Below, in pieces: positions 51,676 through 59,919 of a DNA stretch of 64,000 nt. A model generated the notes under the pieces. It had not been told where the DNA came from. It saw only the letters and a list, made by a program, of their open reading frames with translations, and did no database searches. This stretch comes from JBBARC01 sp040400005 (lineage in GTDB: Bacteria > Pseudomonadota > Alphaproteobacteria > Acetobacterales > Acetobacteraceae). The stretch spans positions 1 to 64,000 of the forward strand of contig JBBARC010000010.1 of the NCBI GenBank assembly GCA_040400005.1, in the 5' to 3' direction. Made by a program: the position numbers and the translations under genes. Every line of letters starts with the position of its first letter. Within the stretch, counting starts at the first letter, position 1.

Positions 51676-51723
51676 TTGACAAGCCCGGCGATTTCTGCAC
51701 AAATTAAGGTGCATACCTTAATT
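51676..51723 (+). promoter_or_regulatory. Promoter with perfect 22-bp palindrome before the BVMO gene
   Basis: A consensus -35 box TTGACA at 51676-51681 is followed 17 bases later by a weak -10 candidate ACAAAT (51699-51704). Overlapping it is AATTAAGGT (51702-51710), exactly complementary to 51715-51723 across GCAT. A dimeric repressor at this site would block initiation. The half-site differs from the dyad near tetR. Confidence 0.65.
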
Positions 51724-51742
51724 CACTGACAGGACGCTGCCC

Positions 51743-53233
51743 ATGGTCGAGCATTTTGATGTTTTGGTGGTTGGTGGGGGCCTGTCCGGCGTCGGTGCCG
51801 GGTATCATTTGCAAGCCAATTGCCCGCACAAAACTTACGCCATTTTAGAAGGCCGCGCGGTCAGCGGCGGCACGTGGGATTTGTTCCGCTACCCCGGCAT
51901 ACGATCCGATTCCGATATGTACACTTTGGGCTATTCCTTTCGCCCATGGACCCAGGCCAAAGCCATCGCCGATGGCCCGTCGATCCTAAAATACATTCGC
52001 GATACCGCCACCCAATACGGCATCGATAAACGGATCCGCTATAACCACAAGGTAAAACGCGCCAGCTGGTCAACACCCGATGCGCAATGGACGGTGACGG
52101 TTGAGCGTGGTGACACCAACGATACTGTCACCATGACATGCAATTTTCTGTTCATGTGCACCGGCTACTACGATTACGCCGACGGCTACACGCCAGATTT
52201 CCCCGGAAGTAGCACGTTTGCCGGCACCATTGTGCATCCGCAAAAATGGCCGGAAAATCTGAACTACGCAGGCAAGCGCGTGGTGGTCATCGGCAGTGGC
52301 GCCACTGCCGTCACCTTGGTACCGGAGATGGCTAAAACTGCAGCCCATGTCACCATGTTGCAGCGCTCGCCCACCTACATTGTGTCCCGCCCGGCAGAAG
52401 ATGCGTTTGCCAACTGGCTGCGACGCTACCTGCCAGCCATGCTGGCCTACGGCATCACCCGCTGGCGCAACGTGCTGATGGGGATGTATTTTTATCGGCT
52501 TGCGCGCAAATGGCCGGCCCAAACCAAAGCCCGCATCATGGAAATGGCGGCAGCCCAACTGGCGCCCGGCTACGATGTACAAAAACATTTCGCCCCCAAC
52601 TACAAACCCTGGGATCAGCGCATGTGCCTGGTGCCCGATGGCGATTTGTTTGCCGCGATCAAAGCCGGTAGCGCGTCGGTGGTAACCGATCATATCGAGA
52701 ATTTCACCGAGCACGGCATAAAGCTGACATCCGGTGAAACCATCGATGCCGATATCGTGGTCACCGCCACTGGGCTGAAATTGAATGTGCTCAGCGATAT
52801 GGTGACCGAGGTCGATGGCGAACCCGTCGATTTCTCAAAAACTTTTGGCTACAAAGGCATGATGTACAGCGATGTACCCAATATGGCGTCATCCTTTGGC
52901 TACACCAATGCATCCTGGACCCTCAAATGCGATCTGACCTGCGGTTATGTCTGCCGGTTGTTGAACTACATGGACAAACAAGGCCTGGCGCAATGCACGC
53001 CGCGGCGGGTTGATCCGGATTTAATTGAAGAACCGTGGTTAGATTTCACCTCCGGCTACGTGCAACGCGCGCGCGACATGATGCCCAAGCAGGGATCTAA
53101 GGCGCCTTGGAAGCTTTATCAAAATTACGCTTTGGATATGGTGACTTTGAAATTTGGCGCCGTTGATGATGGCACCATGAAGTTTACCGCAAAGCCTAGA
53201 GCCAAAGTGACAATGGATTTGGCGGCGGATTAG
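51743..53233 (+). CDS. Flavin-containing monooxygenase, Baeyer-Villiger type
   Basis: An FAD- and NADPH-dependent enzyme that inserts oxygen next to a ketone. The 496-residue protein has an FAD Rossmann motif VVGGGLSGVGAG (about 9-20), the BVMO fingerprint FxGxxxHxxxW as FAGTIVHPQKWP at 159-170, and the NADPH motif VVIGSGATAV (about 181-190). GGTWDLFRYPGIRSDSDMYTLGYSF matches the conserved substrate-side GGxW..RYPG segment. The last residue of the fingerprint is Pro rather than Asp, as in some FMO/BVMO subgroups. AGGAC precedes the ATG. It has its own promoter with a palindrome and is not overlapped by neighbours. Confidence 0.9.
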   Translation: MVEHFDVLVVGGGLSGVGAGYHLQANCPHKTYAILEGRAVSGGTWDLFRYPGIRSDSDMYTLGYSFRPWTQAKAIADGPSILKYIRDTATQYGIDKRIRYNHKVKRASWSTPDAQWTVTVERGDTNDTVTMTCNFLFMCTGYYDYADGYTPDFPGSSTFAGTIVHPQKWPENLNYAGKRVVVIGSGATAVTLVPEMAKTAAHVTMLQRSPTYIVSRPAEDAFANWLRRYLPAMLAYGITRWRNVLMGMYFYRLARKWPAQTKARIMEMAAAQLAPGYDVQKHFAPNYKPWDQRMCLVPDGDLFAAIKAGSASVVTDHIENFTEHGIKLTSGETIDADIVVTATGLKLNVLSDMVTEVDGEPVDFSKTFGYKGMMYSDVPNMASSFGYTNASWTLKCDLTCGYVCRLLNYMDKQGLAQCTPRRVDPDLIEEPWLDFTSGYVQRARDMMPKQGSKAPWKLYQNYALDMVTLKFGAVDDGTMKFTAKPRAKVTMDLAAD

Positions 53234-53257
53234 GCAGTGCCAGATGAAGGCAAGGAC

Positions 53258-53288
53258 CTTCTTTTCTGAAGAAAAGAAGCAAAAGACC
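53258..53288. repeat. Left arm of a split composite repeat
   Basis: CCTTCTTTTCTGAAGAAAAGAAG followed by CAAAAGACC is one complete hairpin arm oriented toward the IS debris. Its partner-like arm lies at 54124-54146 on the far side. Confidence 0.7.
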
Positions 53289-53364
53289 TCCTGATGACGC
53301 ACCTTGCTGCGCCCACGACGCATGCGATTCCCGCCTTCAAGTGGTTGATTTTAGGGAGTTTCAT

Positions 53365-53875
53365 GTGGCACGTCATCGGGTGCAGTTCTAGCGGGGGCTC
53401 AGTTAGCCGGCGTTTGACCGCCTTTACGGCACCGGGGCGCAATGTCGCGCGATCGTTACGGCAGCGCGCTGGCCGCAACGCTTTCTGTGCCCGGGATGTC
53501 GCGGCGCGAAGCACAGTGTGTTGAAAAACCGCGGTCTTTTTCAATGCAGCGCGTGCCGCCTGCAAACCTCGCCGACTGCGGGAACCATTTTCGCGCGACC
53601 AAAGGTGCGCAGTAGGTCTGGTTTCGCGCCATCGACCACCTGACACAGAGCAAGAAGGGGATCTGCAGCATCGAACTTGGGCGCAGGTTGGGCGTCGCCC
53701 AGACAACGGCGTGGAAGATCAATCGGGTGATGCTGGAAGGCGATGCCACCAAGCAACTGACCGGCCGCGTTGAAATGGATGACGCCTGTGTCGGTGGCGA
53801 ACGCGGTGCGCCGGGCAAAACGCCGTTCGTGGCGGCGGCCGAAACCACACCAGACGGCAAGCCCACCCGCCTCAT
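53365..53875 (+). pseudogene. Decayed IS1595-family transposase
   Basis: Read from GTG 53365 (AGGGAG upstream) the frame gives ARHRVQF-stop-RGLS-stop-PAFDRLYG, with in-frame TAG codons at 53389 and 53404. It then gives a zinc ribbon (RWPQRFLCPGC...GLFQCSACRLQ) to about 53600. A frameshift near 53600-53615 moves the reading to WFRAIDHLTQSKKGICS and LGVAQTTAWKINRVML, then VEMDDACVGGERGAPGKTPFVAAAETTPDGKP, which is the ISXO2-like DDE start. Similarity ends abruptly near 53872 and the catalytic core C-terminus is missing. Non-functional. Confidence 0.8.
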
Positions 53876-54109
53876 GTGCTGCGCTTCGCCGCCAGTTTCG
53901 CCGTACCGTTCGCCAATAATCAGGCTGAGCACGATATCCGGATGATGAAGGTGAAGATGAAAATCTCCGGCGGCTTTCGCACCATGAAGGGAGCTAAGAC
54001 ATTCGCAATCCTGCGCACCGTCTTATTTACCGTCAGAAAGCAGGGGAGGCATATCCTCGATGCGCTTATCCTCCCAGCCAATACGCCCGCCGGGACCCTC
54101 AACGCCTAG
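53876..54109 (+). pseudogene. C-terminal fragment of an IS66-family transposase
   Basis: The 77-codon frame reads LRFAASFAVPFANNQAEHDIRMMKVKMKISGGFRTMKGAKTFAILRTVLFTVRKQGRHILDAL. This corresponds to the C-terminus of IS66 TnpC (VPFxNNQAERDIRMxKVxxKxSGxFR, containing the last catalytic Glu, here in NNQAEHD). Everything upstream is absent, replaced by the IS1595 remnant. No IS66 accessory genes are present. A dead fragment. Confidence 0.82.
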
Positions 54110-54123
54110 GGGCTTGGGGGTTA

Positions 54124-54146
54124 CCCTTTTTCTTAAGGAAAAGAGG
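54124..54146. repeat. Right arm of a split composite repeat
   Basis: CCCTTTTTCTTAAGGAAAAGAGG followed by ACCTTAC is a degenerate hairpin arm with terminus outward, so with 53258-53288 it brackets the IS debris. The ~110 bases from here to gyrA show no other feature. Confidence 0.55.
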
Positions 54147-54263
54147 ACCTTACTCCTCACCTTTCCCCCCACGCCGCAACCGGCTAATAAAGCATTAGAG
54201 ATTCCCCCCCCCGGTGCTCCGCTTTCCTAAGCGTTGCCCTCATTTACCGTACGGACCCGATTT

Positions 54264-57104
54264 TTGGCCAAAGCCCCGACGACGACACAGCCCCCGCCGA
54301 CAGGCGACATTGAGCCGGTTCTGCTAGAACTGGAGATGCGCCGATCGTATCTTGATTATGCGATGTCGGTGATTGTTAGCCGTGCGCTGCCCGATGTGCG
54401 AGATGGCTTAAAACCGGTGCACCGGCGCATTTTGTTTGGCATGCACGAAGCGGGCTATCAGCCGGATAAGCCGCACCGCAAATCGGCGCGCATTGTGGGT
54501 GACGTGATGGGTAAGTACCATCCGCACGGCGATAGCGCGATTTACGATGCGGCGGTGCGTATGGCGCAGCCGTTTTCGATGCGGGTGCCGCTGATTGATG
54601 GCCAGGGCAATTTTGGCAGTATCGATGGCGATCCGCCGGCGGCGATGCGCTATACCGAGGTGCGGCTTGCCAAATCTGCCACGTATTTGCTGGCCGATAT
54701 CGATAAAGAAACGGTGGATTTCGTCGCCAACTACGACGAGAGCGAGCACGAACCGCGGGTGTTGCCGGCGTCCTACCCCAATTTGCTGGTGAATGGGGCT
54801 GAGGGCATTGCGGTGGGCATGGCAACGCGCATTCCGCCGCACAACCCGGGCGAGATTATTGATGCGACGCTGGCGCTGATTGCCAACCCTGATCTGACGT
54901 TCGAAGAACTTTGGGCGATTGTGCCGGGGCCGGATTTCCCCACGGGCGGTATTATCTTAGGGCGCAACGGCATTCGCAGTGCGTTTGAAACTGGCCGCGG
55001 CAGTGTGCTTATTCGCGCGGTGTGCGCGATTGAAGAAGTGCGCAAAGATCGCAACGCGATTATTATTACCGAGCTGCCGTATCAAGTAAATAAGGCCACC
55101 TTGCAGGAACGCATTGCCGATTTGGTGCGCGATAAGCAAGTGGAAGGGATTGCCGATATCCGCGACGAATCCGATCGCAGCGGCATGCGCGTGGTGATTG
55201 AGTTAAAGCGGGATTCGACGCCGGAAGTGGTGTTGAACCAGCTGTACCGTTTTACCGAAATGCAAAAAAGCTTTGGCGTGAACATGCTGGCGCTGGATGG
55301 CGGGCGGCCGCGCACGTTGAGCCTGCGCGATGCGCTGACTTGTTTTATTGCGTTCCGTGAGGAGGTTATTCTTCGCCGGTCGCGCTTTGATCTCAGTAAG
55401 GCGCGCGAACGCGGGCATTTGCTGGCGGGGTATTCGATCGCGGTTGCCAATATCGATGCGGTGATTGCGCTGATCCGTGCTTGCCCGGATGCGGCATCGG
55501 CCAGGGCCGCGCTGATGGCGCGCGATTGGCCGGCGGGTGAAGTGGCACCGTTGCTGGCGTTGATTGATGATGCCGGCAACGTGGTGATTAACGACACCGT
55601 GCGGCTGACGGAGGCGCAGGCGCGCGGTATTCTGGAATTGCGTTTGCAGCGCCTGACTGGGTTGGAACGTGAAAAAATTGCCGCCGAATTGAACGAGGTT
55701 GCCGCCAAAATCAGCGATTTGCTGGATATTATTGGCAGCCGGCCGCGCCGCCTAAGCGTGATGTGCGAAGAACTTGCCCGGGTACGCGCAGAGATTGCAT
55801 CACCCCGGCGCACCGCAATTGAAGAAAATGCCGCCGAGCAGGACGACGAAAGTTTAATCGAGCCGGGCCAGATGGTGGTGACCATCACCCGCGATGGCTT
55901 TATTAAGCGCACCCCGCTGGAAATTTTCCGCGCCCAGCATCGTGGCGGGCGTGGCAGAACTGCGGCCGGCACCCGCGGTGATGATATTGTAACACGCAGT
56001 TTTAATGCGCATACGCATCAGTTTGTGCTGTTTTTCTCATCGGGTGGCAAGGCGTATCGCGAAAAAGTTTGGCGCTTGCCGGAAGCGAGCCCCACCGCCA
56101 AGGGGCGCGCGCTGATTAATTTGCTGCCGGATTTGGGCACTGATCAGATCACCACCGTGCTGCCGTTGCCGCAGGACGAAACGCTGTGGGAAAATCTGCA
56201 CCTTGTGTTTGCGACACTCAGCGGATCGGTGCGGCGTAATCGGTTATCCGATTTTGGCCGGGTGCGATCTTCCGGGTTGATTGCGATGAAGCTGGATGAG
56301 GGTGACCGGTTAATAGGTGTTGCTACCTGCCGCGAGGGTGATGACGTGTTGCTGGCGACGCGCATGGGGCGTTGCATCCGGTTTCAGATTTCTGACGATC
56401 AGTTGCGGGTATTTGCCGGGCGGGAAAGTTCTGGCGTGCGCGGCATAAAATTGCTGGATGGCGATGAGGTGAACAGCATGGCGGTGCTGCGCCACGTTGA
56501 TGCCGATACCAACGAGAGGGCGGCATATTTGAAAATTGCGTCGGCTAAACGGCGCAATGCCGGGGCTGAGGACGACACTGAGATACCTGAAGCTGTTGAA
56601 GCCGAGGAGGAGATTGCCGGCGAGGTGGCCCTTTCGGGTGAGCGCATCGGCTATTTGGAAGAAGTTGAAGAATTGCTGCTGACGGTGACCGATGCCGGGT
56701 TTGGCAAGCGTAGTTCGGCCTATGATTACCGGGTGACCGGGCGGGGCGGGCAGGGCATTGCCAATATTGTGCTGGCGCCGCGCAACGGCCGCGCGGTTGT
56801 CGCAACCCTGCCGTTGCGGCCTGGTGATGATGTGATGCTGGTAACCAATGGCGGGCGGTTAATTCGCGTGCCGGGTGACCAGGTGCGGATTACTGCGCGG
56901 CAATCGATGGGGGTAACCTTGTTCCGCCTGAGCGAAGAAGAACGCGTAAGCAGTGCGTTTCCGGTGCTGGATGATGGCGCCGAAGATGCGGTTGTTGACG
57001 AGGCGGGAATTGAGGTTGCAGCCGGGGTAGAGGGCGAAAGCGTTGCGCCGTCAGAGACCAGCGGCGCAAATGATGCCGAGCAGAAAGGGGCTGATGATGT
57101 CTGA
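54264..57104 (+). CDS. gyrA: DNA gyrase subunit A (GyrA)
   Basis: The breakage-reunion subunit that introduces negative supercoils. The ~946-residue protein starts its conserved part at DIEPVLLELEMRRSYLDYAMSVIVSRALPDVRDGLKPVHRRIL. The active-site Tyr is about residue 130 (AAMRYTE). The quinolone-determining region reads HPHGDSAIYDA, with Ser and Asp at the positions usually mutated, so wild-type-like. The GyrA box QHRGGRG at the start of the C-terminal pinwheel separates it from ParC. No ATG is available; TTG 54264 (GGA upstream) is preferred to TTG 54234. The 3' end overlaps coaD. An acidic ~40-residue tail closes the protein. Confidence 0.95.
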   Translation: MAKAPTTTQPPPTGDIEPVLLELEMRRSYLDYAMSVIVSRALPDVRDGLKPVHRRILFGMHEAGYQPDKPHRKSARIVGDVMGKYHPHGDSAIYDAAVRMAQPFSMRVPLIDGQGNFGSIDGDPPAAMRYTEVRLAKSATYLLADIDKETVDFVANYDESEHEPRVLPASYPNLLVNGAEGIAVGMATRIPPHNPGEIIDATLALIANPDLTFEELWAIVPGPDFPTGGIILGRNGIRSAFETGRGSVLIRAVCAIEEVRKDRNAIIITELPYQVNKATLQERIADLVRDKQVEGIADIRDESDRSGMRVVIELKRDSTPEVVLNQLYRFTEMQKSFGVNMLALDGGRPRTLSLRDALTCFIAFREEVILRRSRFDLSKARERGHLLAGYSIAVANIDAVIALIRACPDAASARAALMARDWPAGEVAPLLALIDDAGNVVINDTVRLTEAQARGILELRLQRLTGLEREKIAAELNEVAAKISDLLDIIGSRPRRLSVMCEELARVRAEIASPRRTAIEENAAEQDDESLIEPGQMVVTITRDGFIKRTPLEIFRAQHRGGRGRTAAGTRGDDIVTRSFNAHTHQFVLFFSSGGKAYREKVWRLPEASPTAKGRALINLLPDLGTDQITTVLPLPQDETLWENLHLVFATLSGSVRRNRLSDFGRVRSSGLIAMKLDEGDRLIGVATCREGDDVLLATRMGRCIRFQISDDQLRVFAGRESSGVRGIKLLDGDEVNSMAVLRHVDADTNERAAYLKIASAKRRNAGAEDDTEIPEAVEAEEEIAGEVALSGERIGYLEEVEELLLTVTDAGFGKRSSAYDYRVTGRGGQGIANIVLAPRNGRAVVATLPLRPGDDVMLVTNGGRLIRVPGDQVRITARQSMGVTLFRLSEEERVSSAFPVLDDGAEDAVVDEAGIEVAAGVEGESVAPSETSGANDAEQKGADDV

Positions 57105-57615
57105 ACGGATCGCGATTTATCCTGGCACGTTCGACCCCATCACCAATGGGCACATCGATATTATCAGCCGCGGTGCGCGGCTGGTGGATCGGCTGATTAT
57201 TGGGGTTGCCGCCAACATTGGCAAAGGGCCGTTATTTGGTCTGGATGAACGGGTGGAGCTGGTGCAGGCGGAATGCACCAGTATCAGTGCGCGCACCGGC
57301 ACGGTGATTGAGGTTGTGAGTTTCAACACGCTGCTTATTCATTTTGCCCAATCGGTAGGTGCTAGGATGATTTTGCGTGGGCTGCGGGCGGTATCTGATT
57401 TCGACTATGAATTTCAGATGGCGGGGATGAATTACCGGTTGGATCACGACATTGAGACAGTGTTTTTAATGGCGAGCGAGCGGCACCAGTTTATCTCGTC
57501 TAGGTTTGTCAAAGAAATCGCCCAGCTTGGCGGCGATGTGTCTAGTTTTGTACCGGCGTTAACGCTGGAACGCACACTGGCCCGGGTAAGGGCCGATCAG
57601 GGAGCAAAATCATGA
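57097..57615 (+). CDS. coaD: Phosphopantetheine adenylyltransferase (CoaD)
   Basis: Catalyses the penultimate step of CoA synthesis, 4'-phosphopantetheine plus ATP to dephospho-CoA. The 172-residue protein has the nucleotidyltransferase T/HxGH motif as TNGH (residues 16-19) in YPGTFDPITNGHIDII, the RGLRAVSDFDYEFQMAGMN segment, and the second nucleotide motif ISSRFVKEIAQLGGDVSSFVP. ATG 57097, six bases after AAAGGGG, is chosen over ATG 57094. It overlaps the gyrA stop and in turn is overlapped by the cyclophilin gene (ATGA), a compact three-gene unit. Confidence 0.96.
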   Translation: MSERIAIYPGTFDPITNGHIDIISRGARLVDRLIIGVAANIGKGPLFGLDERVELVQAECTSISARTGTVIEVVSFNTLLIHFAQSVGARMILRGLRAVSDFDYEFQMAGMNYRLDHDIETVFLMASERHQFISSRFVKEIAQLGGDVSSFVPALTLERTLARVRADQGAKS

Positions 57616-58181
57616 TCACGCGACGGACAGCCCTTGCGGCCGCACGGATTTTTGCCTTGGGCGTGGGGGTGCTGGTTGCAACCCAGGTGCCGGCCCGCGC
57701 CGAGGATAAACCCGATCCGCAGAATACGGTGTATTTGGATGTGAGCTACGGCCGCATTGTGATCCGCCTGCGGCCCGATCTGGCACCCAACCACGTGGCG
57801 CGCATAAAGCAGCTTTGCCATGACGGGTTTTATGATGGGCAAATCTTTCACCGGGTGATTGAAGGCTTTATGGCGCAGACCGGCGACCCGACCGGCACGG
57901 GTGGTGGCGGCAGCACATACCCCAATGTAAAGGGTGAGTTCACCAGCGCTGCGCATTTTTTGCGCGGCACGGTGGGGGCGGCGCGGACCAGCGACCCTGA
58001 TTCGGCCAACAGCCAGTTTTTTATCATGTTCGCACCGGGAGCGTCGCTGGATAGCCAGTACACCATCTGGGGCCAGGTGATTTCCGGCATGGAATTCGTC
58101 GATAAAATCCAGCGCGGCGAGCCGCCGGCCAACCCGGATCATATTTTGCACATGCGCCTGGCGGCTGACGTTAAAGGCTAG
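57612..58181 (+). CDS. Cyclophilin-type peptidyl-prolyl isomerase, exported
   Basis: Accelerates Xaa-Pro isomerisation during protein folding in the periplasm. The 189-residue protein has a signal peptide (ALAAARIFALGVGVLVATQVPARA) with a twin-Arg-like MITRRTALA start, then the bacterial cyclophilin core: FYDGQIFHRVIEGFMAQTGDPTGTGGGGSTYP (catalytic Arg in FHRV), SANSQFFIMFAPGASLDSQYTIWGQVISGMEFVDKI. The ATG overlaps the coaD stop (ATGA). Confidence 0.93.
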   Translation: MITRRTALAAARIFALGVGVLVATQVPARAEDKPDPQNTVYLDVSYGRIVIRLRPDLAPNHVARIKQLCHDGFYDGQIFHRVIEGFMAQTGDPTGTGGGGSTYPNVKGEFTSAAHFLRGTVGAARTSDPDSANSQFFIMFAPGASLDSQYTIWGQVISGMEFVDKIQRGEPPANPDHILHMRLAADVKG

Positions 58182-58227
58182 TGTCCCGCGCGTGGTACGG
58201 GGGGCATGCTGTGCCATGCCCCCCAAA

Positions 58228-58290
58228 CCCAACATTATAAAAGTCTTTTTGCTTCCTTTTCGGAAGTCAAAAGAAGGTTTTTAACCTTCA
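58228..58290. repeat. Single-arm copy of the composite repeat
   Basis: The sequence CCCAACATTATAAAAGTCTTTTTGCTTC joins a CTTTTCGGAAGTCAAAAG hairpin and GAAGG. Part of the spacer (CATTATAA) is included but the opposite arm is absent. It lies 3' of the cyclophilin gene. The remaining ~140 bases before the next gene contain no other feature I can support. Confidence 0.75.
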
Positions 58291-58434
58291 CTTGCGTCCG
58301 GCGCCGGGTTATTTGGCCGAGTTTTGTGGTGATCCTGCATCATTGGCGTTAACGGCTGTGGACAAGTTTGTCTTCTTTTTGCCACAGTGGAGGCTGGAAG
58401 GACCATTGAGATTGGTCCCATGGGGTGGAACACG

Positions 58435-59781
58435 ATGAAAAAATTTCTAATGGCGGCGACTGTTCTGGCTGGCTTTGCGGGGGCTGCGCTGGCGGCGGAC
58501 CCATCAAGCCCATCTGACCTAGGCAAAAGCCTGACCCCGTTTGGCGCCATTCGCGCGGGCAACCGTGCCGGCACTATCCCGGCGTGGACCGGTGGCATAA
58601 CCGCACCGCCGGCGGGCTGGCATGAAGGCATGGCGCGCACCGACATGTTTCCCAGCGAACGGCCGCTGTTTAGTATCAATGCGCAGAATTTGGGCAAGTA
58701 TGAGGCGCATTTGGCCGCCGGCACCGCCGCCATGCTGCGCACGCTGGATGGGTTTCGCATAGATATTTACCCCACCCATCGCACTGCCGCGGCGCCGCAG
58801 TATATTTATGATGCGACCATTCAGAACGCGACCCGCGCACATCTGGTGAACGACGGGCAGGATGTTGAAGGTGCGCAGTTTGGCTCACCTTTTCCAATCC
58901 CCCATAACGGCAATGAGGCGATCTGGAACCACATTTTACGTTGGCGCGGGCTGCAGGTGGTGCGCTATGTGAATACGGCGATTACCACGCCCACCGGCGA
59001 TTATTCGATGCAGCGCTGGTACGAGAAGATTTTCTTCCCGTATGCGACGCAAGGTTTAGAAAACGACAAAAAATGGGATAGCATGTACTGGCAAGAAGTG
59101 CTGGCACCGCCGCGTATTGCCGGCCTGATCACCATGGCAGTGAGTTTTCAAAACCCGCAGGAACAGCCGCGCACGGCGTGGCAGTACTATCCTGGCGAGC
59201 GCCGCGTGCGCCGCGCGCCAGAGGTGAGCTACGATACGCCGTATAACAACGCCGATGGTTTGGCAACGGTGGACGATTACGATTTGTTCAATGGCGCGCT
59301 AGACCGTTACACTTGGCGCCTGGTTGGTCGGCGCGAAATTTATGTGCCCTACAACACCGGCAAATTTCAGGACCCATCGCTTAAATACAGTGATATATTG
59401 AAGAAAGAATATGTGAACCCAGACATCGTGCGCTGGGAACTGCATCGCTGCTGGGTGGTGGAAGCGACTTTAAAACCCGACCAAAGCCATATTTACGCCA
59501 AGCGCATGATGTATCTGGATGAGGATAGCTGGCAGGCGCTGATTTCGGATAGGTATGATCGGCGCGGCGCGCTGTGGCGCACCGGCATGTCGATGTCACA
59601 GGAAACCGCCGATGTGCCAGTGATGGTGGCGGATGGCTACCAGTTGGTTGATCTGTATCAGCATCGCTACATTGTGCAGGGCATGCACAATGAAGAACGG
59701 GTGCAGCCGATACAAAGCGGCAACACCCTCTCTGCGCGCGATTTTACCGCTGAAGCCATGCGGCGGTTTGGCCGCCGGTAA
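58435..59781 (+). CDS. DUF1329 family exported protein
   Basis: The 448-residue protein has a clear signal peptide (MKKFLMAATVLAGFAGAALA) and the DUF1329 body: LTPFGAIRAGNRAGTIPAWTGGI, NGNEAIWNHILRWRG, AWQYYPGERRVRRAPEVSYDTP, RREIYVPYNTGKFQDPSLKYSDILK, and RWELHRCWVVEATLKPDQSHIYAKRMMYLDEDSWQ. DUF1329 folds like LolB/LolA lipoprotein carriers and is often encoded with RND/MMPL exporters and DUF1302 proteins in hydrophobic-compound metabolism; none adjoins here. GGTGGA precedes ATG 58435. A strong terminator follows. Confidence 0.9.
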   Translation: MKKFLMAATVLAGFAGAALAADPSSPSDLGKSLTPFGAIRAGNRAGTIPAWTGGITAPPAGWHEGMARTDMFPSERPLFSINAQNLGKYEAHLAAGTAAMLRTLDGFRIDIYPTHRTAAAPQYIYDATIQNATRAHLVNDGQDVEGAQFGSPFPIPHNGNEAIWNHILRWRGLQVVRYVNTAITTPTGDYSMQRWYEKIFFPYATQGLENDKKWDSMYWQEVLAPPRIAGLITMAVSFQNPQEQPRTAWQYYPGERRVRRAPEVSYDTPYNNADGLATVDDYDLFNGALDRYTWRLVGRREIYVPYNTGKFQDPSLKYSDILKKEYVNPDIVRWELHRCWVVEATLKPDQSHIYAKRMMYLDEDSWQALISDRYDRRGALWRTGMSMSQETADVPVMVADGYQLVDLYQHRYIVQGMHNEERVQPIQSGNTLSARDFTAEAMRRFGRR

Positions 59782-59808
59782 GGTTGACCGAAAGCTACAT
59801 CGTTAAAG

Positions 59809-59839
59809 GGCCGCCCGTGCATTGGGCGGCCTTTTTTTT
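59809..59839 (+). terminator. Rho-independent terminator after the DUF1329 gene
   Basis: GGCCGCCC (59809-59816) pairs perfectly with GGGCGGCC (59824-59831) across a 7-base loop, followed by eight T. This is the clearest intrinsic terminator in the window. Confidence 0.93.
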
Positions 59840-59919
59840 ACCGAAACATGTACCTTTTTGCCGGGATGCGGCGAAGCATCAGCCAGTGCGCCGTTCTCGG
59901 GCGCGTTGGGGTGAAAATA

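Noticed and set aside
53258..54146. An active insertion sequence
   Set aside because: Nonsense codons, a frameshift and a missing catalytic core in the IS1595 part, and only the last 77 codons of the IS66 part; no paired terminal repeats were found.
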